Positions 32,380-44,567 of a stretch of 64,000 nt of DNA are shown one piece after another. The position numbers were made by a program, and so were the translations under genes. The notes beneath the pieces were generated by a model. That model saw only the letters and a list, made by a program, of their open reading frames with translations, did not search any database and was not told the DNA's origin. This stretch comes from Schizonepeta tenuifolia (taxonomy: Eukaryota > Streptophyta > Magnoliopsida > Lamiales > Lamiaceae), in the NCBI GenBank assembly GCA_029490685.1, contig CM055957.1, positions 68,029,294 to 68,093,293 on the forward strand. The letters are read 5' to 3'. Position 1 is the stretch's first letter; every line of letters starts with the position of its first letter.

Positions 32380-34336
32380 CTTTTCATCAATAAATTTGTT
32401 CTCCACTCACTGTTTATCCCCCGCATGATATATTGAATATATATATATATATATAAAGTAAAATATATTGAATATACTATAAACATGTATATGCACACCA
32501 AATTGTATGTATATTTATGTAAAGACATAGTATATGATAGATATCATATCTATGGTAATTTGATAAGAGAAATATACACATCAAGTATTGAAGCTGTCAA
32601 ATTAATTATAACTAGGATTGTCCCATACATATATCCAAAGGTTGCAAGAAAAGGACTTGTGTAGGGACACTAAAGGCCAGTGGAAAGGATTGTGAAGAGT
32701 GTGAGTGCCATAAGAGTAACTGTCGTATGGACAATTTTTGACATGTGACTGCCTACTAATTCATCGATTTCAATTTCTCTGAATTATTTACTTCGAAATA
32801 ATATTTCATCTTGTATTTTTTTTCTTTTTCGATAAACCATACGTGTAATTCTATGATGGTATTACATTGCAAATTTTTTGTGATGATTAGTAGAGAACTC
32901 TATTTTAGGATAACAATTTCAAGAATATTTTAAACATGAATGTTATCAATTGCCATGTCGGCCTTGCAATCCACGCTTGATTTATGCTTCTTTTGTTATT
33001 TTTCTTGTGAAATCAACAACAAATTAACTAACTGCCTGTTGCCAGGTACTTTTCTTTGTTAGTAGCAATTAAAACAATTGGTGTATTTTCTGATAAACTA
33101 ATATTTCAACAAATTACAAGAACGGATACTTTGGATCAAGTTATCCTTTACTGATTTAAACAAAATAATAAAAATTTGAAAACATTTCCTAGAAGTGGAG
33201 TTCAATATCATTGGAATATTTCAATCATTTATATGTATGATGTACTATATTTTTTGTTGACTGAAACGAATCAACGATCGTGCGAAGTTGATATATGTCA
33301 ACTCGCATATACTTATTCTTTCTTTTAAAAAATACTGCTAACAATTATCATTACATATCTTTTTCTCGATACTAACAGTAACTGCATTATTATGTATGAG
33401 ACTATTTAAATTTATCTATTTTTTATATGAGAAAGTTGGAGCAGTAGAATTTGATCCTTGAACCTCATGTTAACATATGATTTAATCTTTGTTGCAGAAA
33501 AAACAAATGACAAATATCATTTAAGGAATTTATGGACCAAAGAATATAGAAAAAGAAGAAGGCTGGGAGTAGTGTAGAGATAAGTCAAAACAAATGAAAC
33601 GGTAGAATGATTGTGGCCCCAAATTGTTGTTTGATCATCATATATAGGTGTTTCTTTCACGTATGTATATCCTACTAATAATTAAGAAATAAATTTACAT
33701 TATTTGAAGAATTGAAGAGTTTAATTTTGTATACTTGCGTATATTAGGTCAATTAAGCCAAGTCTTACTCTAACACGCAAATTATTGTTGAGTGTATTAT
33801 ATGTGCTCAATCTTTTTACAAGTGTTTGTTAATAAAATTAAAAGTCAACTCAACAAAAAATAAAAATAAAAATACAAAAAATAGAAATGGAATATTATGT
33901 ATATCTATACGTTGGGTGGATGTACACTTGCTGGAATATATAAAGTATTTGAATTAAATACATACGCAACGATCACTAGATAACGAAACTTAAATTCTTC
34001 ACTCATGTGAAATTCCACCAAATGTTTGTATGGTAGTTTTCTAGGATTCAACACTACTTGTTTCTTGTCCTATTTGTATTTTTTTTTGTTTTTGTTTTTA
34101 TAAATTCTTTTGAGCAATAGACGTCACGGATAGAAAGTGTAAAATGCATTTTTAGTCTTGTAATAAATGGACGAGTAAAATAGTCCTGAAAACTTTCAAA
34201 ACTACGCAATGTCAGTCATTATGTCCTAATTAAAAGTTATACATAGACATATATGTATGTATCACAGTTTGGGAATAATTATTATTACAGTAAGAATAAC
34301 TATTATGTAAATATTAAGAGAAATGAGTGGTATATT
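31050..34336. other. Non-coding AT-rich spacer with microsatellites
   Basis: It contains four imperfect ~30-bp copies around GGTGTAGTGGTC at about 31746-31861, GA runs at 32265-32301, TA runs at 32348-32376 and 32438-32455, and otherwise AT-rich DNA. No gene could be supported. Confidence 0.5.
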
Positions 34337-34935
34337 AGAGCACTCACAACCAAAATCCCAAATCGCTTCCCCTATATTATTCCGCCCCTATTTTACGAAT
34401 GATACAATAGATCTCCTATTTTATAGTACTAATTATCTTATAAGATTATGAGCCCAATTAAATTTGTGAGCTAAAAAAATTTCAGGAAGGTGTAAATTTA
34501 AAAAGGATTAGAGCAACCACAGTAAAAACCCCAAATATTTGCTCTTAAATTAGCTCCTAAAGCTTCCCTTATATTATTTGTAGCCCCTATTTTATGAATG
34601 GATACACCATATCTCCTATTTTGTACTAATTATCTTATAAAATTGTTGACTCAATTAAATTTTGAGCTAAGGAGGTGTCTATTTGAGGAGAATTATAAGG
34701 ATGTATAAATATATTTTTGTGGGGCCTACACAATTTGAGAGATGTGATGAAATATTTTAGCACACTTTTTATCATTTTAGCCTAAATTTAAAGTTAAAAT
34801 TGATTTTGAGTGATATGTTATAAATTATCATAGTGAGGGGTGTAAAAATTTTGTGTGGAACCTACACAATTTAAAAATATCATTTTAACTAGTGTTAAAT
34901 TTGATTTTCAGTGATGCGCTGGAAATGATCTTACT
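34337..34935. mobile_element. MITE-like repeat, present as an imperfect tandem pair
   Basis: Two related copies begin TTAGAGCACTCACAACC (34337) and TTAGAGCAACCACAGT (about 34508). They share the order TTCCCTATATTATT, CCCCTATTTTA, TCTCCTATTTT, TAATTATCTTATAA and CAATTAAATTT. The right side repeats CCTACACAATTT twice (near 34725 and 34860) and ends near GATGCGCTGGAAATGATC. GAGCAACCACAGT-type starts are usual in plant MITEs. Exact ends and TSD are not resolved. Confidence 0.5.
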
Positions 34936-36883
34936 ATTAGTATTAATGTTAGTCAGCGAAAGTAACAAATATTGCGGCGGAGAAAGAGAAAAGGCACAAG
35001 TAAGAGGGACCGGAGATGATGATTCTTAGCGTAACAAATTTTAAGTGAAGCCTGGTTGGCAGTGTCAGGCACGTAAGGAACTAGACAGGTATACGTTTAA
35101 TTTGTAAATTAATTAAATTAGATATGTCATCTAAAGTAGGCAGTTATTACAATTTTAATGCATAAAATATATTATGGAAATCCAGACATAAGAAAAATGA
35201 TAAATATAACGAGTCATTCTAACATACCTTTTGCTGTTTCTTTCATTAGTAACATTATCTTCTGAAACGACGTAATTTTATATTTACATATCTGGCTATG
35301 TTTTATTTTATTGATACAAACTAAAAACTATTATACCACATACAATGCGTACTGCATTCTGATAATATTTCTATTAATGAGGTGTTGTGCAAGGCACTCA
35401 TGTGCTCACACTAAGTGATTCAACCTAATTAAAATAAAATTGAGCGTCACAGTTAAATCACCTCCTTTTTTGCTTTCTAGTTGCACTAGGATAGGATACT
35501 CAAAGTTAACGAATAATTGCAATGCACTTAATTAACCACTTACCTCGACTCCTCTCCAAAGATGCTCCTTCAATGGAGGAGTCTTGTGTGATGCAGTTCA
35601 AAAATAATTTGTGTTACAAGTATATCATTAGATATGAGTTTGAATCAATATCTTTAACCCGTCTCATCATCGGACCAACTCAACACAAGTTTTTGTATTC
35701 ATCAATCACTTTGGATGATGGTCTCAAAATATAAGAATAACTTACTATCATTCAAATATTCAATCGTATTTAAATATTGAAGAGTAATTGTCCCCCATAA
35801 CTTTATATCTTTCTCTCTCTCACACTGTCACACATAATGTATGTGCAGTGCATACAAGTGGATCTAGTGATGGATGAGTAGAGAAAACCCACTTGTGGAG
35901 TGGGAAGTTGTAACGAATGCATTGCACATAAAAGAAGGCCAAAAATAGGTAGATCAGTTGGCAATTAAGCTCCTACTTTCTTTGACGCTGACTTTATGCC
36001 AACTCTACTACTTAAAACCACACTTCCCCTCCTCTCATGACTTATCAATTCTTAATCAATCCTTAAAAAACAACCTCTACCTACACACATGCCCCCCTAT
36101 TATTTTCCTAACTTTGATATCTTCCCACTCTAGATAACTATAGTCTTTCTAGAGTGCTCAAAGGATTTGACATCGATAAACAAAAAAAAGTGTATGAAAT
36201 GTAAAATTAGTAGCGTAAATTTTATATGGCCCAATATTCATCACATGAAAATGAAATGTAAGAAAATATGTAAACCCAATGGCCACTAGCATCAAAAACT
36301 TCACAGAAAGATGTTAACAATATAAATTAAGTTTTTGCCACTCTCATAAGTAATCCTACCTAATACTCGAGATGAGAAAGCAACTGTTCACAAAAATGCA
36401 GGCACTGATTAATTTTAGGTGAATTGATTTACTTGCTTTTATCAAGATTCATCTAAAGTGGTAACACACTTGTTGCAAATATATCAACAAATCTCAGATT
36501 TGACAATAAATTAACAACTCAACGTTTGTGGAAAATAAATTAAAAAGGGATTCCTCCAGTACTAATCAACTGATTAGTTCCAGGAGTGCTCAACCAAACC
36601 CACCCACAGAAAAAAAAAAAAAAAAGAAAAACCTTAGAACTTGAGAGTTGCACACGTAAAATCCGTACCGATGGATCTACTGCATTTCCTAATTCATTTC
36701 CAATTTCCTGCTAGATGTTCACATCAACTAAAAAAGTTTAAGATAATGAAATGCACATTTATGGTCCCCAATAAGTTCAGTCATCTTACCTGGATTATTA
36801 TTCTTAGGAAGCCTCACAACCAAGAGTTGAGAGCCGAATACAACCTAACCATGTGCAACTCGTTACGCACCAAGAGTTATTGC
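34936..36883. other. Non-coding spacer
   Basis: AT-rich, no supported gene. A poly-A tract at about 36608-36624 and pyrimidine-rich DNA near 36000-36110 are the only composition changes. Confidence 0.5.
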
Positions 36884-37179
36884 TTCATGATGCAATGTCA
36901 TGGAACCACACCAATGAAGAGGATTTCTCATCAACCCAGTATCCACACTGCCGTCGTGGCAATCTTTACCATACCAGCCTAAAGAAATGGGAATTAGAAA
37001 AACATCTCTTTCAACTTGTACATACTTGAAAACTACTACTAAACAAGGGCGGCTGCACATAATAACTTCCAAATATAGTACCTATGTTTTCTACCACAAA
37101 TCTGAACTAAATAAGTGTGCAATGAAAAGTCAGGAAACTAAAAAGCAGTCATTATGTCTGAAAGTATCCTAGTCATCAG
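36884..37179. repeat. 5' flanking DNA of the Tat element, duplicated at 50384-50678
   Basis: This 296-bp segment next to the 5' LTR recurs almost identically at 50384-50678, directly before the last LTR. It ends in ATCAG here and ATCAA in the copy. It has a 69-codon minus-strand ORF in both places but no recognisable domain. Confidence 0.93.
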
Positions 37180-37659
37180 TGATATGGGATGGGTTACTTC
37201 GAGCCCACTAAGTAACAAGGTCCAATAAGCATTGGGCTGGACTGAAGTCAAAATCAAAAAGAGAAAATCGTAACACGATCATGGGCAGGAATCTAAAGCC
37301 TGAAGGCCTGCCATTGTCCAAATGACCGAATTACCCTTCAGCTCCCCTACTATAAAAATATCCTCATTTCCCCCAGCAAAAAAGGGTATCTCGCACACAC
37401 ACTCACACTTTTACACTCTTTGCCTTTCTTTCTCTTTTCTTCTCGCCCAAGTTTTCTGACTTAGGCATCGGAGGGTCCTCACCGGACAAAACCCCCGGTG
37501 TGGGACTTTTCTCTTTTGCAGGAATCGAGATCCACTTTCCGAGGCAAAGAGTAAAAGACGAGGTAGTTTGCTCAACCTTAAAGCGAAGAACAGTTTTATC
37601 GATTTTGTACTGTTTTATTCATTTTACGTTGTTGATAAGGCGTTAACCCAGTCTTATCA
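37180..37659 (+). repeat. 5' LTR of the Tat element
   Basis: It starts TGATATGG and ends CTTATCA. A TATA-like CTACTATAAAAATATCC near 37346-37365 is a plausible promoter, followed by the transcribed CT-rich part. Confidence 0.9.
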
Positions 37660-37661
37660 AC

Positions 37662-37679
37662 TGGCGCCGTCTGTGGGAA
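37662..37679 (+). promoter_or_regulatory. Primer-binding site of the Tat element
   Basis: TGGCGCCGTCTGTGGGAA lies two bases after the 5' LTR; this motif is typical of Tat/Ogre elements. Confidence 0.85.
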
Positions 37680-38002
37680 CCTTAAGCTGAGGCGTCGAGT
37701 TTCCCATATTTCTGTTTATTTATTTCGTCTTTTGCTGTAAACCTAAGTCAATGACAGTGAGAAAAGATCCCGGGCATAGCTCTGAAGTAAAGCGATTCAC
37801 GGTCGTAAGACGCTAGAGAACGTGTCCACAGACTATGCTCGAACATCTTTTCGAGGAAAGCTAGAGACCATTATTACGATTTCTTGCGCGAATTTACAAT
37901 TATTCTCTTGTAAAACAGAGAGTAATAAATAGAAGAAAATCCTTGCAAAATGTAATTTATGAAGTTAAGAAATGAAGCAAATCAGATCCGGTTAATTCAA
38001 AA

Positions 38003-38612
38003 ATCACGCCGTGCCGAACGGGCCGGCAGAGCTCTGCTAGACTCCAGCCTGAAGCGTTGTGAGTGATCCACGCACCTCTGCCGGGAGAAATCACGCCGTG
38101 CCGAACGGGCCGGCACAGCTCTGCTGGACTCCAGCCTGAAGCGCTGAGAGTGATCCACGCACCTCTGCCGGGAGAAATCACGCCGTGCCGAACGGGCCGG
38201 CAGAGCTCTGCTGGACTCCAGCCTGAAGCGCTGCGAGTGATCCATGTACCTTTGCAGGGAGAAATCACGCTGTGCCGAACGGGCCGACAGAGCTCTGCTG
38301 GACTCCAGCCTGAAGTGTTGCGAGTGATCCATGCACCTCTGCCGGAAGAAATCACGCCGTTCCGAACGGGCCGGCAGAGCTCTGCTGGACTCTAGCCTGA
38401 AGTGCTGCGAGTGATCCACGCACCTCTGTCGGGAGAAATTACGCCGTGTCGAACGGGCTAGCAGAGCTTTGCTGGACTCCAGCCTGAAGCGCTGCGAAGT
38501 GATCCATGCATCTCTGTCGGGAGAAACCACGTCGTGCCAAACGGGCCGGCAGAGCCTTGCTGGGCGCCAGCCTGAAGCGCTGCGAGTGACCCATGCACCT
38601 TTGCCGGGAGGA
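38003..38612. repeat. 87-bp tandem repeat array in the Tat leader, seven units
   Basis: Units starting with ATCACGCCGTGCC or variants begin at 38003, 38090, 38177, 38264, 38351, 38438 and 38526. The period is 87 bp (one of 88). They are GC-rich in contrast to their surroundings. Since 87 is divisible by three, open frames run through the array on both strands, but the peptides are simple translations of the repeat. Confidence 0.93.
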
Positions 38613-39178
38613 ACCTTAACGTCTTAACGAGTGAAGAAATACCTAGCGAGAACGGCATGATAATCATTCTCGGACAACATATCAAAAGGCGTCGTGAAAA
38701 ATAAAATAGCACACTTCTAAAACAACGACGACTAATCATGATTTATATTCAAAATACTTACCCGAGAAACCAGAATCGCTAAAATCAGTTTTGTTTGAAA
38801 TTTTCAGCATGACATCCAAAGAATAAAAAGTAGAACAGAACTAAGAGATGGAGCTGAAAGTGACAACGAAGTACGGGTCGAAGGGAATACTCATGACCAG
38901 TCTAAGGGGAAGGAAAAAAGGGAACCAAGATCTAGGGAGGCCATGTATATGACCCCTGATCAGTTGTAGGAGCTATTAACCAAGGTGGTAAACACGGCAG
39001 TAGCCGCCTAATTACAGAATCAGAGGAAAAAAGAGATGGAAGCTGACGAAAGCCAGGAAAATGACGAACACAAACAAGAACACTCCGAAGGCCAGGACTG
39101 TGAACAGGAATATTTTAGAGCACGATCAACTATAAGATTGGGGGAGGGCCAAACTAGGACAAAGCCTGGCAGAGCACC

Positions 39179-40264
39179 ATGGCGAAAGAGTTGGCCGCCA
39201 TGAGAGATATGATCGAAGAAAAATTAGCAGGACACAAAAGGAATCGAGTCTCACCTTTTAGTGATAATATTATGGCCGAGCCTTTACCTCACCACTTCAA
39301 GTTTCCAGCAGATCTGGTATATGAAGGAACAACTGACCCGCAAGATCATTTGGATCGCTTTGAAAATCTCGCAATGCTGCAGGGATATTCAGATGGGATC
39401 AAGTGTCGAATGCTTCTAGCCACTCTGAAGGGTCTAACTCAGAGATGGTTCAGCCAACTGAGGCCGCGTAGCATTGAAACCTACGAGGACTTTGCATCTC
39501 AATTGGAAAATCAATTCGCCAGTACCCGGAGACGAAGTCATTCAATCATGACACCTCTAAATTTTCAATAGCAAGAAGGAGAGAGCCTAAGAAACTATGT
39601 AGCCAGATATAGCGCTGTAGCTCTGCAAGTGCCCTCTGCGGCAGATGAGATCAAGGTATACGGCTTGATAAACGGATTGAGGGAAAAAGATATTTTCTAT
39701 GCGCTAGGAGAAAGAAACAAATGGGGATACGATAAGGTAATGGAATGGATGGATGTCCGAATCAACAATGAAGAAGCATGGGAAGCAAAATGTGTGGAGG
39801 ACAAAACAAAAAACAGGCTTAAGAAGGAGGAAACCTCAGATAAAGGGCACGGAGCAGACCCTCCCCGAAGGAGTTCAGTAGATAAAAGGTTTACGGAGGG
39901 AGGAAGGCACTCACGTACGAACAGAAGGTTTGAAGCATTAAGGGAGCCATTGACCCCTATCCCGAAAAATAGCTTCTCGGAAAAGGCGTGGGCCCGGGGG
40001 CGAGCTCCATACACAGAGCTAACGGTGCCCTCGTAGAAAATACTGAGCATAGCCCCAAGACTCTTCCTGGTACCATATACCGCCGAAAACGGGTCAAAAA
40101 ATCCGCCCTCTAACCTCTTCTGTAGATTTCATAGAGATCATGGGCACGACACGGACGAGTGTCGCTATCTTAAGGATGCAATTGAAGGGCAGGAAACTTT
40201 CAGGAATATATACGCTAGAGCCGAAGCAGCAGAACTGGAGGCTGGAAAGGGCAAGACAGGTTAG
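39179..40264 (+). pseudogene. Tat element gag with zinc knuckle
   Basis: The retrotransposon gag domain reads LYEGTTDPQDHLDRFENLA with V in place of the first L, then RWFSQLRPRSIETYEDFA and LENQFASTRR. A TAG (39569-39571) interrupts it, and it resumes in the same frame with GESLRNYVARY and IKVYGLINGLRE. A further TAG at 40034-40036 precedes the knuckle FCRFHRDHGHDTDECRYL (about 40120-40180). This is the nucleocapsid-forming structural protein that would package element RNA. Multiple stops make it non-functional in this copy. The original start codon may lie upstream, where stops also occur. Confidence 0.82.
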
Positions 40265-40450
40265 GATACATGCAGGTAAAACGGGGCGAGCCCCATGAAA
40301 CCAGGGAAATGGAACCCCCACAACTGGCGTTGGAAGGCCAGAGGTGCCCGAGGAAAAAATGCCATTTCTTAAAAAGTAGAAGTCAATCATGATAATAATT
40401 GGAGGACTTATCAGTGAAATTCAGGACAGGCTCAAAAGAGAGCGCAAAGA

Positions 40451-41005
40451 ATGGTAAGGAGCCCGGACCTCTGGGATGTGGGCGCAATTCAGCCCCAGAA
40501 TAGCACGCCGGACTTGAGCTTTGGAGACGAGGATTTGAAAGAAATAGTTAACCCGCAAGACGATGCGCTGGTAATTACTGTTGAGGTAGCAGGGCATGAC
40601 GTCGCAAGGATATTAATAGATACTGGAAGCTCTGCAGACATCATTTTCCTTAGTTGCTTTCAGCTTATTGATATAAACGAGGAACTAGTGCCGGTTCCCG
40701 CTATGTTGTCGGGATTTTCTGGAGGGGTAGTAGCGCCCATAGGAATGATCCACCTTCCAGTAGTAATGGAAGAAGGAGAGGTAAGAAAAATGAGGATGGT
40801 TCAATTCCTGGTTGTGGACGCGCCCAGCTCATATAACATCATACTGGGCAGACCTTCCCTGAATGTTTTTCAGGCTGTAGCGTCTACATACCATATGAAA
40901 ATAAAATTCCCAGTAGGAAAGGCAGTCGTAGAAGTCAGAGGAGATCAAACTAAATCTCGATCTTGTTATGCCAGCAAATTAAAAAGGGCTAGGAGTCAGA
41001 ATTGA
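40451..41005 (+). pseudogene. Tat element aspartic protease region
   Basis: It has ILIDTGSSADIIF, the DTGSS active site, and the typical flap and C-terminal region with YNIILGRPSLN. It shares the reading frame of gag and RT and ends at a TGA (41003-41005), 28 bp before the RT frame resumes. In an intact element this enzyme cleaves the Gag-Pol polyprotein. Confidence 0.82.
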
Positions 41006-42379
41006 AAACGTCTAAGAGAGGAGGATGAGCATATGACAGAGCCTGTATCCACGACCAGCAGCCAGACCTTGCCATATTCAACCAAGATTGAAAAGCACGG
41101 GGCAGTTGTGAAATTAGAGAATGATAAGTGGGAAGATTTGGAGACAAACCCTGAACCTAGGCCCACCATGTTGCCTGCAGAAGAGACCATGAATGTAGAA
41201 TTATACGAGAACAAGGTGGGTTTTGTAACCAAGGTCGGGGTAACGATGACACCTAAAGAGCAAGAGAGAATAATAGCATGTTTGCGGCGAAATGCAGATG
41301 TCTTCGCCTTTGACACCGATGACCTGCCAGGAATTTTTCCTCATGTCGCCATGCACAAATTGAACATCAATCCAAAGGTCAGACCTGTCTGCCAGAAGCT
41401 TAGACAATTCGATGATGAAAAAGATGCAGCCCTAAGAGAGCAGGTCCGAAAGTTGCTGCAGGCCGGGTACATAGTCAAGATTCAATATCCCACATGGTTA
41501 AGCAATGCAATGATGATCAAAAAGCCCGGCGGCAAATGGAGGATGTGTAACGATTTCAGGGATTTAAACAAGGGATGCCCTAAAGATCACTACCCCTTGC
41601 CCCGCATCGATCAGTTGGTAGACGCTACAGCTGGTTCAGAACTCCTTTCAATGATGGACGCTTACCATGGGTACTACCAAATTCAGATGGATCCGAACAA
41701 CGTCGTAAACATATGCTTCATTACTTCCATCGGAACTTTTGGATTTGTCAGGATGCCCTTCGGGCTTAAAAACGCTGGAGCCACATATCAGAAAATGATG
41801 GATACCATCTTCGCGAAAATTCTCAGCACTCACACCAAAGTCTACGTTGATGATATTCTCGTGCAGAGCACTAAAGCTATATCCCATGCTAGGGATCTGG
41901 AGGATGTATTCGCAATAGCCAGAGCTAATAGATTAAGATTGAACCCGGCGAAGTGTGTGTTCGGGGTCACGCAGGGGAAATTCTTAGGCTACATGGTTAC
42001 TCCTAAGGGGATAAGGGTTAATGATGCTAAGGTGCAGGCCATACTGGAAATGCAACCTCCTAAGAACACAAAGGAGGTGCAGAGCTTAAACGGCAAGATA
42101 ACAACATTAAGCCGATTCATCTCTCGCTCTGCAGATAAAAGTTATCCATTTTTTCAAACCTTGAGAAAGGGGGCCCGATTTGAGTGGTCTTCAGATTGTC
42201 AACAGGCTTTTGAGGACCTAAAGGGGCATCTGGAAGAGTTACCTCTATTAGCCAAGCCAGAGCCGAAGGAAACGTTATACTTATATATAGCCGTTGAAAA
42301 GCAGGCCCTAAGTTTAGTTCTAATCAGAGAAGAAGGTGCTAAGCAGTACCCCGTTTATTATGTTAGCCGCATGTTACAA

Positions 42380-42465
42380 GTAAGTAAGCATGCATATTCT
42401 AAAAATATGAAAAACGATTAATGTCCTGATCTTACTCTAAGAAGTGTGAGCACACGTGTTTGCAG
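42380..42465 (+). other. Intron-like interruption 1 in Tat pol (86 bp)
   Basis: Begins GTAAGTAAGC and ends GTGTTTGCAG. Removing it joins MLQ to GPEERY in the same frame, as expected for Tat polymerases. Read through, it gives a stop at 42419-42421. Confidence 0.75.
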
Positions 42466-42536
42466 GGGCCGGAGGAAAGGTACACCGAGGTGGAAAAAGC
42501 CGCCCTGGCCATCATGATAACATCAAGACGGCTGAG

Positions 42537-42616
42537 GTAATGAGAATCAACATAGTAACTACAATGAAATAAGCTAGAAAGAAAAAAGGCCTTGAATCTA
42601 AACAAATGTGATGCAT
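42537..42616 (+). other. Intron-like interruption 2 in Tat pol (80 bp), acceptor degraded
   Basis: Begins GTAATGAG after SRRLR and ends GATGCAT; the protein resumes YYFLAPKI at 42618. A single G-to-T change from GATGCAG would explain the missing AG. Removal restores the frame of the following RNase H. Confidence 0.6.
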
Positions 42617-43280
42617 GTATTACTTCCTGGCCCCCAAGATAATTGTACGTAGTCACTGGCCTTTCACTCAGGTCCTGGGCAGGCCCGACCTGTCAGGAAG
42701 AATGGTGAAATGGGCAGTGGAGCTGGGAGAGTATGACGTCGATTTTGAACCCAGGACAGCAATAAAAGCTCAGGCCCTGGCGGATTTCATTCAGGAATCC
42801 ACCAGGGCTGTAAACAACGAGGAAGATTGGATCGCAGAGGTGGATGGAGCAGCGAATATAGGGGGCTGTGGTGCCGGTATAATGATCACCAAGCCAGATG
42901 GAGAGGAACTGCACTCTGCCGTAACTTTTCAGTTTAGGGTATTTAACAACGAGGCTGAATACGAAGCGCTGATCAGATGGCTAAGGATGCTTTGGGAGAT
43001 GGGAGCTAGGAAAGTGATAGTCAAGTCTGACTCCCAGCTGGTTACACAGCAAGTGGAAGGAGCGTGCAAAGTCAAGGAGGAAAGAATGATAAAATATTCA
43101 GAGGTGGTGAAAGAACTGCGAAGCAAGTTCGACAGCTGTCGTATCGAGCAAGTGCCAAGGGAGGAAAATGTCAAAGCTGACCACCTGGCTAAATTAGCCA
43201 GTTTTTCGAACCTTACAGCCGGTAACGTTAAGCAAATAAAAGCGACCACCGTATTAATAGATAAATTATGTCTAAAGTAA
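42617..43280 (+). pseudogene. Tat element RNase H region including archaeal-type RNase H
   Basis: After the RT connection (FTQVLGRPDLSGRMVKWAVE, then ALADFI) comes a second RNase H of the archaeal type. Catalytic acids sit in EVDGAANIGGCGAG (Asp), NNEAEYEALI (Glu), VKSDSQLV (Asp) and VKADHLAKLA (Asp). This extra domain is a hallmark of the Tat/Ogre lineage. The frame ends at IDKLCLK; similarity then resumes after a TTTTCAG at about 43296, and a TAG replaces Trp just before RTPILYFL near 43377. Confidence 0.82.
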
Positions 43281-43397
43281 TACATGATATTTTCAGGTAA
43301 AACGATCACAATGATGATAGTTGAGAAAAAGACTCAATCGATAGAGGCACTGACCATCGAAGGAGAGGCAGACTAGAGAACACCCATCCTTTATTTC

Positions 43398-44567
43398 TTG
43401 TGGCCAGGCCTAGATAAGTCCATCAAGATCAACTATCAGCAATATTGCTTGGCTGGAGGACACCTTATGAAGAGGTCTTTCACTCATCTGCTGCTAAAAT
43501 GCATCGGAAGGGACGAAGCCGACTACGCCATTAGAGAAGTGCATGAAGGGGGTGCTGGAAGCCATTCTGGCTATCGAGACATAGTGAGAAAAATCATCAG
43601 AGCAGGATTCTATTGGCTCACGCTGGCCAAGGATGCCAAGGATTACGTGCAAAAGTGCAGCAGATGCCAGATGAACGGACGAGCCATACATGTCCCAGCG
43701 GAAAATTTAGAAGGTCTATATGCTTCTTGTCCATTTGATAAGTGGGGAATCGATATCGTGGGCCCTTTCCCGAAGGTGGATCGAGGGAAGAGGTTCATAA
43801 TAATGGCCGTAGATTATTTTAACAAATGGGCAGAGGCTGAAGCTGTGTCAGCAATCACCACTACTGCTGTCCTGACGTTCATATGGAAAAGCATAGTATG
43901 CCATTTCGGAGTACCGAGAATTCTAGTTTCAGATAACGGATCGCAGTTCAATGGCAGAAAAATGAGAGCATGGTGCAAAAGCATGGGAATTACTCAGAGG
44001 TTTGCGGCGGTTAAGCACCCCGAGGCTAATGGGCAAGTAAAAGTCACAAACCGAACCATCGTAAGTGGGATTAAGGCGTGCTTGGAGACTGATGAGAAGA
44101 TTGGGTTGACTCATTAGTCATTAGACTCCGTTTTCTGGTTATATCGGACTGGAGTCCGCAGTGCCACAGGGGAAACGCCAAGTGACCTGATATATGGAAC
44201 GGCCCCAATGACCCCGGTAGAAATCGGAGCAAAATCCTGGAGAATTCTGAACTATAACGAAGAGCAAAATGACCAAGCCAGGAGGGAAGAATTGGATTTT
44301 GTGGAAGAGACTCGGAGTGTCGCGAAGGCCAAGTCTAAAGCTTACAAAGAATTTGTCAGAGCTCGGCATGATGGCAGGGTAAAAAAAAGAAAGTTCAAAG
44401 TCGGGGACCTGCTTTTAAGGAGGGCTGACGCCCTAAAATCCCTCAGAAAATTAGACTTATCATGGGAAGGACCGTACAAAGTAGTGAAGGTACTGAAAGG
44501 TGGGGCCTACAAACTGTCCGGGCCGGGAGGAAAAAGCTGCCTTGTCTTTGGAATGTGCATAACTTGA
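43398..44567 (+). pseudogene. Tat element integrase
   Basis: The HHCC zinc finger has His in EVHEGGAGSHSGYR and Cys in CSRCQMNG. The catalytic core has Asp in WGIDIVGPFP, Asp in LVSDNGSQFNG and Glu in KHPEANGQ. One TAG (44115-44117) splits it, and the same frame resumes at SLDSVFWLYRTGV through the GPYKVVKVL C-terminal barrel to 44567. In an intact element the enzyme inserts the cDNA. The stop removes the C-terminal domain here. Confidence 0.84.

Larger units (their letters stand above)
41033..42616 (+). pseudogene. Tat element reverse transcriptase
   Basis: The RT core reads KWRMCNDFRDLNKGCPKDHY, then LLSMMDAYHGYYQI (first catalytic Asp), FVRMPFGLKNAGATY, and VYVDDILVQ (YVDD at residues 271-274, near 41843). 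The connection region includes the FLGY-like KFLGYMVTPKGIRV. The frame is open for 462 codons. At YYVSRMLQ it meets GTAAGTAA (42380) and the correct continuation GPEERYTEVEKAAL begins at 42466, right after TTTGCAG, so 42380-42465 looks like an intron. A second intron-like gap runs over 42537-42616. RT would copy element RNA into DNA. Confidence 0.85.

Noticed and set aside
36863..37072. 69-codon minus-strand ORF repeated at 50353-50571 as a possible conserved gene
   Set aside because: Its conservation comes from the 296-bp flank duplication; no domain is recognisable.
37957..38530. Long overlapping ORFs on both strands (up to 177 codons) with repeated SQHFRLESSRALPARS-like peptides
   Set aside because: They are translations of the 87-bp tandem repeat, whose length is a multiple of three; no start context, domain or neighbouring gene supports them.
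43281..43300. A third, very short intron (27 bp) between RNase H and integrase
   Set aside because: The frame is restored by removing about 27 bases ending TTTTCAG, but this is below usual plant intron size; a small insertion is more likely.
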